DNA of 39,118 bases. It comes from an uncultured Pelagibacteraceae bacterium (GTDB lineage: Bacteria; Pseudomonadota; Alphaproteobacteria; Pelagibacterales; Pelagibacteraceae). Position numbers and translations under genes: made by a program. Under the pieces are notes generated by a model, which was given only the letters and a program-made list of their open reading frames with translations, had not been told where the DNA came from and ran no database searches. Every line of letters starts with the position of its first letter. Positions within the stretch are counted from its first letter, which is position 1. This document shows, piece by piece, positions 33,471-39,118 of this stretch. Where the stretch lies: NCBI GenBank assembly GCA_902624535.1, contig CACNYF010000008.1, positions 1-39,118 of the forward strand. Reading direction: 5' to 3'.

Positions 33471-34339
33471 ACCTAATTACAAAATTACCAGGGCCACTCT
33501 TGATTTTTTTTGGTGCTTTCAGTCTTAGTTTTGGAGGGTTGATAGTTAAATCTTTCGAAGGTTCTACTCTATGGCAAATTCTATTTTGGAGATCAGTTTT
33601 TTTTGTAATTGTAGTTTTGATCTTTCTAATTATTAGTTATAAGCGGAATTTTATTTCAGCATTTTATAAATCTGGAATTCCTGGTCTTATTGGAGGCATT
33701 ATACTTGCTTGTGGCTTTAGTGGTTATGTTTTTGCAATGTATAATACTACTGTAGCAAATACTAATTTTATAATTCAAACCCAAACATTATTTTTAGCAA
33801 TATTTGGATATATCTTTTTAAAAGAGAAAATAAACCTAATAACATTAACTTCTATAATTTTAGCAATTTCAGGAATAATTTTGATGGTTGGAAGCTCATT
33901 AACAGTTGGTCAAATGAGTGGAAATATTGCTGCTTTTATTATGCCAATATCTTTCGCAACATTAATTTTAGTAATTAGAAAATTTCCAAGTGTAGATATG
34001 GTTCCACTACAATTTATTGCAGGTGTTGTTGCTCTGATTATTGGATATTTAATGTCTAAGACAATTTTTATATCATTAAATGATATTTTTTTAGGATTTT
34101 TGGCTGGTTTTTTCCAACTTGGTTTTGGTTTTATTTTTATTACAATAGGTGCAAGATCTACACCTTCAGCCTTAGTTGGAATCATAATGTTATCAGAAGC
34201 AGTTTTAGGACCTTTTTGGGCTTGGATGTTTATAAATGAAAATCCTCCAACTAGCGTCTTAATTGGTGGTTTAATAGTGATATTTGCAGTTTTAATCCAA
34301 TTTCTAACACTTGTGAAAAAAAAAAGTGCAACAAATTAG
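33467..34339 (+). CDS. EamA/DMT-superfamily permease
   Basis: The 290-residue membrane protein has ten hydrophobic helices in the two-fold EamA repeat pattern (LWQILFWRSVFF near the start, FIIQTQTLFLAIFGYIFLKEKINLITLTSIILAISGIILM at mid-protein, then a second copy ending LSEAVLGPFWAWMFINENPP). Members export amino acids and other metabolites. The start overlaps the pxpC stop as ATGA, so it may export or import a product of 5-oxoprolinase metabolism, but the substrate is unknown. Confidence 0.86.
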   Translation: MNLITKLPGPLLIFFGAFSLSFGGLIVKSFEGSTLWQILFWRSVFFVIVVLIFLIISYKRNFISAFYKSGIPGLIGGIILACGFSGYVFAMYNTTVANTNFIIQTQTLFLAIFGYIFLKEKINLITLTSIILAISGIILMVGSSLTVGQMSGNIAAFIMPISFATLILVIRKFPSVDMVPLQFIAGVVALIIGYLMSKTIFISLNDIFLGFLAGFFQLGFGFIFITIGARSTPSALVGIIMLSEAVLGPFWAWMFINENPPTSVLIGGLIVIFAVLIQFLTLVKKKSATN

Positions 34340-34376
34340 AGCTATAAATTAATATTAGTTATGTTATAAGAATTTA

Positions 34377-34516
34377 TACGGGAGAGACTACTTTTGTAGC
34401 GCCGAAGGAGCAACCACCCCGGAAACTCTCAGGCAAAAGGACCGTACATATTAACTCTGGAAAGAGAATTATTCTCGCCGAAGGAGCAAATCTCTCAGGC
34501 AAAAAGACAGAGGGGG
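34377..34516 (+). ncRNA. Tandem glycine riboswitch (two aptamers)
   Basis: Two glycine aptamers lie back to back before gcvT. The first runs from TACGG (34377-34381) to CCGTA (34442-34446), which form P1, and holds GCCGAAGGAGCAA and CTCTCAGGCAAAAGGACCG. The second has P1 CTCTG (34455-34459) with CAGAG (34508-34512) and holds GCCGAAGGAGCAA and CTCTCAGGCAAAA. The conserved core elements match the established tandem glycine class. The linker is only about eight bases. No clear rho-independent terminator follows, so control is probably translational. Confidence 0.96.
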
Positions 34517-34531
34517 CTTAAAGAGTTAATA
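34449..34531 (+). promoter_or_regulatory. Alternative stem that can sequester the gcvT start
   Basis: TATTAACTCT (34449-34458) is the exact reverse complement of AGAGTTAATA (34522-34531), which covers the ribosome entry site and the first base of the gcvT ATG. CTCT in the left arm is also used by P1 of aptamer II, so the two pairings exclude each other. Glycine would favour P1 and free the start codon. Confidence 0.6.
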
Positions 34532-35637
34532 TGAGTATAAAAAAAACATCATTAAATAATCTCCACATAAAGTATGGAGCAAAGCTTGTTGAGTTTGCTG
34601 GATACCAAATGCCCATTCAATATAAAGATGGAATTATACAAGAACATAAATACACGCGTTCACATTCTGGTATTTTTGATGTTTCTCATATGGGTCAGTT
34701 ATTTATATTAGGTGGAGATGATCTTACAAATGATCTTGAGAAAATTTTTCCTGCGGATCTAAAAAAATTGAAAACTAATCAAAGTAAGTATTCATTTTTA
34801 ATGAATAATAAAGGAGGTATTCAAGACGATCTGATAATTACTAAAACATCTGATGGATTTTTAATTATCTTGAATGCAGCATGTAAGTATAATGATTATG
34901 AAGTAATAAAATCTAAACTTGATAATAAATATAAACTAAATCTTGATGATTCATTGTCATTAATTGCACTACAGGGCCCTGAAGCTAAAAATGTTTTGAA
35001 TAAGGTAATACCTGGCTGCAATAATCTAAAATTTATGAATGGAGACAATTTTATTTATAACGACGAAAAAGTGTACATAACTAGATCAGGATATACTGGC
35101 GAGGATGGATTTGAAATTTCTATGAAACATAGTGATGCTGAAACTTTTGTAGAAAGTTTGATAAAAAATGGATCTAGATTGATTGGTTTAGGAGCAAGAG
35201 ATACATTAAGAATGGAAGCTGGTCTTTGTTTGTATGGAAATGATTTAGACAACGATACCAGTCCAATAGAAGCTAATTTAAAATGGGCAATACCTAAAAG
35301 TAGAATTGAGACTGAATTTGTTGGATCAGAAGTTTTAAAAAACCAATTTCAAAGTGGAGTAAAAAAATTAAGAGTTGGTATAAAACCTGACAGCAAAGTA
35401 ATTGCCAGAGGAAATACAAAAATTTATAATGATAAAAACCAAGAAATTGGAAAGGTAACAAGTGGTACATTTGGACCAAGTGTAGAACATCCAATAGCAA
35501 TGGGTTATGTCGATAATAGTTATTCAACTGTAAATACAAAAATATTTCTTGAAGTTAGAGGTAAAAAAATTCCTGCAAATATTTGTAACTTACCGTTTTA
35601 TAAAAAAAACTATGTAAAAGGGGAAATTAATGTCTGA
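34531..35637 (+). CDS. gcvT: Glycine cleavage system T protein (aminomethyltransferase)
   Basis: The 368-residue protein has the T-protein folate-binding domain: [89 protein letters not shown] and [21 protein letters not shown]. It moves the methylene group of the aminomethyl-lipoyl arm of GcvH to tetrahydrofolate and releases ammonia. It is the first gene of the glycine-riboswitch-controlled operon and overlaps gcvH by eight bases. Confidence 0.97.
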   Translation: MSIKKTSLNNLHIKYGAKLVEFAGYQMPIQYKDGIIQEHKYTRSHSGIFDVSHMGQLFILGGDDLTNDLEKIFPADLKKLKTNQSKYSFLMNNKGGIQDDLIITKTSDGFLIILNAACKYNDYEVIKSKLDNKYKLNLDDSLSLIALQGPEAKNVLNKVIPGCNNLKFMNGDNFIYNDEKVYITRSGYTGEDGFEISMKHSDAETFVESLIKNGSRLIGLGARDTLRMEAGLCLYGNDLDNDTSPIEANLKWAIPKSRIETEFVGSEVLKNQFQSGVKKLRVGIKPDSKVIARGNTKIYNDKNQEIGKVTSGTFGPSVEHPIAMGYVDNSYSTVNTKIFLEVRGKKIPANICNLPFYKKNYVKGEINV

Positions 35638-36010
35638 AGTTAAATATTCAAAAGAACATGAGTGGATTAAACTAGATGGAGAAGAAGCTACGATTGGAAT
35701 AACTAAGCATGCAACAGAAATGCTCGGGGATATAGTATTTGCTGAACTCCCAGAGAAAGGTTCAAATGTTGAGAAAGACGGTACGGCTGGAGTGGTTGAG
35801 TCAACAAAAGCTGCTAGCGATGTTTACACCCCTGTTAGTGGAGAAGTTATAGATACAAATCAAATGATAGTTGATGATCCATCAAAAATAAATGAGGACC
35901 CAGAGGAGTCTGCATGGTTTTTTAAATTAAAAATAAAAGACAAAACCGAAATGGATAGTCTTATGAATAAAGAGGAATATGAAAAATTTGCAAAGGAGGC
36001 ATCAGCATAA
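35630..36010 (+). CDS. gcvH: Glycine cleavage system H protein
   Basis: The 126-residue lipoyl carrier has the standard layout [21 protein letters not shown], and the lipoylated lysine is K60 in [19 protein letters not shown]. It shuttles the aminomethyl group from GcvP to GcvT and is reoxidised by lipoamide dehydrogenase, which is not in this window. A good AGGGGA precedes the start, which lies inside the end of gcvT. Its stop overlaps gcvP by TAATG. Confidence 0.97.
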   Translation: MSEVKYSKEHEWIKLDGEEATIGITKHATEMLGDIVFAELPEKGSNVEKDGTAGVVESTKAASDVYTPVSGEVIDTNQMIVDDPSKINEDPEESAWFFKLKIKDKTEMDSLMNKEEYEKFAKEASA

Positions 36011-38880
36011 TGTTACCAAATTCAGAAAAAGATTTTATAAAAAGACACATCGGACCCTCTAAAGAAGACCAATCAAAAATGTTGAAAGAATTAAATTATC
36101 AATCATTAGATGATTTAATGAATAACACTGTTCCAGAAAAAATAATGTTTAAAGGTGAGCTTAATATCGGTGAGTCTAATTCAGAATATGAGGCATTAAG
36201 AAAATTAAGAGCAATTTCAAAAAAAAATCATGTTTACTCAAATTTTATTGGAATGGGTTATTATGGAACTTATACGCCGTATGTCATTTTAAGAAATATT
36301 TTAGAAAATCCTGGTTGGTACACATCATATACACCTTATCAGCCTGAAGTAGCTCAAGGAAGACTTGAGATGTTATTAAACTTTCAACAAATGATTGTTG
36401 ATTTTACAGGAATGGATATTGCTAATGCTTCGCTATTGGACGAAGGTACTGCAGCAGCAGAAGCTATGGGTCTCAGTCATAGATTAAATAAAAAAGATAG
36501 CAATTTAGTTTTTGTATCTCAGGATTGTCATCCTCAAACAATAAATGTAATTCAAACTAGAGCCGAACCAATGGGTTTAAAAGTTTTAGTTGGAAAAGAG
36601 GATGAAGTTTTAGACCAATTAAAAGAAGATTTAGTTTGTGGAATTTTACAATATCCTGGAACTTTAGGAGATATTAAAGACCCAAGTGAAGCAATTAGCA
36701 AAATTCATAAAAAGAACGGCAAGGCTGTATTAGCTTGTGATTTATTAGCTTTAGCAAAATTAAAAACACCAAGAGAACTTGGTGCTGATATAGCAGTTGG
36801 AAGCTCTCAGCGATTTGGAATACCGATGGGGTATGGAGGTCCGCATGCAGCATTTTTTGCAACTAAAGACGAGTATAAGAGATCGATGCCTGGTAGAATT
36901 GTTGGTGTGTCAGTTGATAGACATGGTAACAAGGCATACAGATTATCTTTACAAACTAGAGAGCAACACATCAGAAGAGATAAGGCGACAAGCAATATTT
37001 GTACTGCGCAAGCTTTATTAGCAATTGTTTCAGCAGCATATGCTATCTATCATGGTCCAGATGGAATTAAAAATATTTCTGAAAGAGTTTCTCAATTAGC
37101 AAAAAGTTTTGCTGATAAAATAAAACAATCAGGTTATGAAATTTATTCTGATTATTTTTTTGATACTGTTACAATTATTACCAAAGAAAAGACTGATCAA
37201 ATTTATAAAAATGCTCTAAATCAGAAAGTTAATATACGAAAAGTAAATTCTGAAATGCTTGCTGTCTCTTTCGATGAGAGAAAAAATGTTTATAGAGTGA
37301 ATCAATTATTAAAAATTTTTAATGCAGCAGAATCAATAAAAAAAGAGGATCCTTCAGTTAAATTACCTAATTTACCAATAAATTTACTAAGAACTTCAAA
37401 ATATTTAGAGCATCCAATTTTTAACTTATATCATTCAGAAACTGAAATGCTTAGATATCTTAAAAAACTAGAGGATAAGGATATAGCATTGAATAGAACT
37501 ATGATTGCACTTGGTTCGTGCACAATGAAGTTAAATGCTGCTGCTGAAATGATCCCGATTTCTTGGAAAGAATTTGCAGAACCTCATCCTTTTGTTCCAG
37601 TTGAACAAATGGAAGGTTTTAGAGATATGTTTACTGATTTAAAAAATTGGTTGAGATCTATAACAGGTTTTTCCGGTGTCTCTTTACAACCGAATGCAGG
37701 CGCTCAAGGAGAATATGCAGGTCTAATGGTTATAAGAAAGTACCACTTAGATAGAGATGAAGCTAATCGTAATATATGTTTAATCCCAAGTTCGGCACAT
37801 GGTACTAATCCAGCAAGCGCACAAATGGTTGGAATGAAAGTGGTTGTTGTTAATTGTGATAAAGAGGGAAATGTAGATTTCGATGATTTAAAGAAAAAAG
37901 TAGAGCAACATTCAGAAAATCTCGGAGCTTTAATGGTAACTTACCCATCTACTCATGGAGTATTTGAGGAAAAAATAACTGATATTTGTGAGTTAGTTCA
38001 TAAACATGGTGGACAGGTCTATATGGATGGAGCAAATTTAAATGCCCTTGTTGGGGTTGCAAAGCCTGGAAATTTTGGTCCAGATGTTTGTCATATTAAT
38101 TTGCATAAAACATTTTGTATTCCTCACGGTGGTGGTGGACCTGGAATGGGACCTATAGCTTGTAAAAAACATTTACAAGTTTATCTGCCTAATCATCCAG
38201 TAATAAAAGATTGCGGACCAACAAGTGGAATTGGAGCAGTATCAGCAGCACCTTGGGGTAGCTCAAGTATTCTATCAATCTCTTGGATGTATATTAAAAT
38301 GATGGGATCAGCAGGATTAAAGCTTGCTACTCAAGTTGCAATTTTAAACGCAAATTATATTGCTCATAGACTAAAAGATCACTTTCCGATTTTGTATAAA
38401 GGTGCAAATGGCAACGTTGCACATGAGTGCATAATTGATATTAGGAATATTAAATCTGAAACAGGGGTAACGGAAGAAGATATTGCTAAAAGAATGATAG
38501 ATTTTGGATTTCACGCACCAACTATGTCATGGCCTGTAGCTGGCACTATGATGATAGAGCCAACTGAAAGTGAAGGCTTGTCAGAAATAGACAGATTTTG
38601 TGACACTTTAATTAAGATTAAACAAGAAATTGAAAAAATTAAATCAGGTGAATTTGATAAAATTGATAATCCAATTAAGAATGCTCCTCACACTGATACT
38701 GAATTATCATCAGATGTATGGGAACATAAATATTCAAGACAAGAAGCAGCATATCCTGCAAGTTTTCTAAGACAAAACAAATTTTGGCCTCCAGTTGCTC
38801 GGGTGGACAATGTTTATGGAGATAAAAATATATTCTGCACATGTCCAAGCATGGATGAGTTTAAAGAAGACGCAGCATAG
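36010..38880 (+). CDS. gcvP: Glycine dehydrogenase (decarboxylating), P protein
   Basis: The 956-residue protein is the fused homodimer-type P protein. Conserved parts include the N-terminal KDFIKRHIGPS, YTPYQPEVAQGRLEMLLNFQQMI, the QRFGIPMGYGGPHAAFFATK loop, RTMIALGSCTMKLNAAAEM, PNAGAQGEYAGL, and the pyridoxal-phosphate site INLHKTFCIPHGGGGPG with K700. It decarboxylates glycine and passes the aminomethyl group to GcvH. The fused form contains both halves that are separate genes in many bacteria. Confidence 0.98.
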   Translation: MLPNSEKDFIKRHIGPSKEDQSKMLKELNYQSLDDLMNNTVPEKIMFKGELNIGESNSEYEALRKLRAISKKNHVYSNFIGMGYYGTYTPYVILRNILENPGWYTSYTPYQPEVAQGRLEMLLNFQQMIVDFTGMDIANASLLDEGTAAAEAMGLSHRLNKKDSNLVFVSQDCHPQTINVIQTRAEPMGLKVLVGKEDEVLDQLKEDLVCGILQYPGTLGDIKDPSEAISKIHKKNGKAVLACDLLALAKLKTPRELGADIAVGSSQRFGIPMGYGGPHAAFFATKDEYKRSMPGRIVGVSVDRHGNKAYRLSLQTREQHIRRDKATSNICTAQALLAIVSAAYAIYHGPDGIKNISERVSQLAKSFADKIKQSGYEIYSDYFFDTVTIITKEKTDQIYKNALNQKVNIRKVNSEMLAVSFDERKNVYRVNQLLKIFNAAESIKKEDPSVKLPNLPINLLRTSKYLEHPIFNLYHSETEMLRYLKKLEDKDIALNRTMIALGSCTMKLNAAAEMIPISWKEFAEPHPFVPVEQMEGFRDMFTDLKNWLRSITGFSGVSLQPNAGAQGEYAGLMVIRKYHLDRDEANRNICLIPSSAHGTNPASAQMVGMKVVVVNCDKEGNVDFDDLKKKVEQHSENLGALMVTYPSTHGVFEEKITDICELVHKHGGQVYMDGANLNALVGVAKPGNFGPDVCHINLHKTFCIPHGGGGPGMGPIACKKHLQVYLPNHPVIKDCGPTSGIGAVSAAPWGSSSILSISWMYIKMMGSAGLKLATQVAILNANYIAHRLKDHFPILYKGANGNVAHECIIDIRNIKSETGVTEEDIAKRMIDFGFHAPTMSWPVAGTMMIEPTESEGLSEIDRFCDTLIKIKQEIEKIKSGEFDKIDNPIKNAPHTDTELSSDVWEHKYSRQEAAYPASFLRQNKFWPPVARVDNVYGDKNIFCTCPSMDEFKEDAA

Positions 38881-38885
38881 CCTTA

Positions 38886-39118
38886 ATGCGAATTGCAGTA
38901 ATTGGATCAGGAATCTCTGGTTTATCAGCAGCACAAAAGCTCTCTAAAAAACACCATGTTGATTTATTTGAAGGTGAAGATCATTTTGGTGGTCATTCAT
39001 ATACCTTAGACACGTTAATTAATGGTAAAAAAGTCCCTGTAGATATTGGCTTTATTGTTTTTAATCATGAAACTTATCCAAATCTCGTAAATTTTTTTAA
39101 TGAATTAAAAATTGAAAT
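38886..39118 (+). CDS. FAD-dependent amine-oxidase-like oxidoreductase (partial, runs off the window)
   Basis: Only the first 77 codons are in the window. They begin RIAVIGSGISGLSAAQKLSKK, the FAD-binding GxGxxG Rossmann motif, with an acidic E29 at the end of strand 2, and GGHSYTLDTLINGKKVPVDIGFIVFN, the pattern of predicted NAD/FAD-binding proteins of the COG2907 kind. Family members are linked to carotenoid, cyclopropane-fatty-acid or polyisoprenoid modification clusters. It starts five bases after the gcvP stop. The full function cannot be judged from this piece. Confidence 0.75.
   Translation, partial: MRIAVIGSGISGLSAAQKLSKKHHVDLFEGEDHFGGHSYTLDTLINGKKVPVDIGFIVFNHETYPNLVNFFNELKIE

Noticed and set aside
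36797..37021. Small overlapping frames within gcvP
   Set aside because: They are alternate-frame reads of a strongly conserved gene with no independent support.
1..39118. tRNA genes, CRISPR arrays, insertion sequences or prophage
   Set aside because: All intergenic gaps were read. None has a cloverleaf, spaced repeats or a transposase/integrase, and the genes are ordinary core or metabolic ones apart from the glycan block.

Overview
The window looks like a piece of a streamlined marine alphaproteobacterial chromosome of the SAR11 / Candidatus Pelagibacter type. The sequence supports this by its very low G+C, near-absent intergenic space, many TAATG/ATGA start-stop overlaps, a proteorhodopsin gene, an alphaproteobacterial-style DksA and isocitrate dehydrogenase, an alphaproteobacterial SOS box (GTTC-N7-GTTC), and a tandem glycine riboswitch in front of gcvTHP. 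The organism assignment is inference from these features; no database was consulted. No gap between genes exceeds 300 bases, and I see no tRNA, rRNA, CRISPR array, insertion sequence or prophage.

Layout. (1) 74-3613: a dihydroorotase-family gene faces a leftward prpE (propionyl-CoA synthetase)-SMR efflux pair. (2) 3718-6694: proteorhodopsin with its own promoter, leader and strong terminator, then a second promoter driving [2Fe-2S] ferredoxin, ferredoxin-NADP reductase and a YfcG-like GST; dksA is opposed at the end. (3) 7187-10491: an envelope-polysaccharide block with a PMT-type glycosyltransferase, a 34-residue membrane peptide, a GT2 polyprenyl-phosphate sugar transferase and a secreted polysaccharide-lyase-like protein. 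(4) 10492-12193: SOS-controlled umuDC (leftward). (5) 12332-15275: cupin, GFA-family protein, D-glycerate 3-kinase-like protein and TolC. (6) 15383-20474: recA with terminator, alaS, and opposed icd. (7) 20549-23516: psd, pssA, a GT8-like transferase and rlmE. (8) 23554-27652: a guaB lacking its CBS domains, a TPR protein, guaA, a glyoxalase-like gene and an opposed TerC/YjbE membrane protein. (9) 27763-34339: a TRAP transporter (dctP | attenuator | dctQ-dctM), a TPR protein, and 5-oxoprolinase genes pxpA / pxpBC with a DMT permease. (10) 34377-38880: tandem glycine riboswitch and gcvT-gcvH-gcvP, then the start of a FAD-dependent oxidoreductase running off the edge.

How the genes work together: energy and redox (proteorhodopsin, ferredoxin, FNR), one-carbon and amino-acid catabolism (glycine cleavage under glycine control, possible glycerate kinase, pyroglutamate hydrolysis beside a TRAP importer), GMP synthesis (guaB, guaA), phosphatidylethanolamine synthesis (pssA, psd) and an SOS module (umuDC and possibly recA). 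The most notable non-coding structures are a 10-bp alternative pairing that can hide the gcvT start and excludes P1 of the second glycine aptamer, a terminator hairpin that ends two bases before the dctQ start codon, a perfect SOS operator in the umuDC promoter, an 11-bp tandem repeat upstream of the cupin gene, and dyads in the proteorhodopsin and ferredoxin control regions. All six tail-to-tail gene pairs have gaps between -9 and +2 bases and no hairpin terminator.
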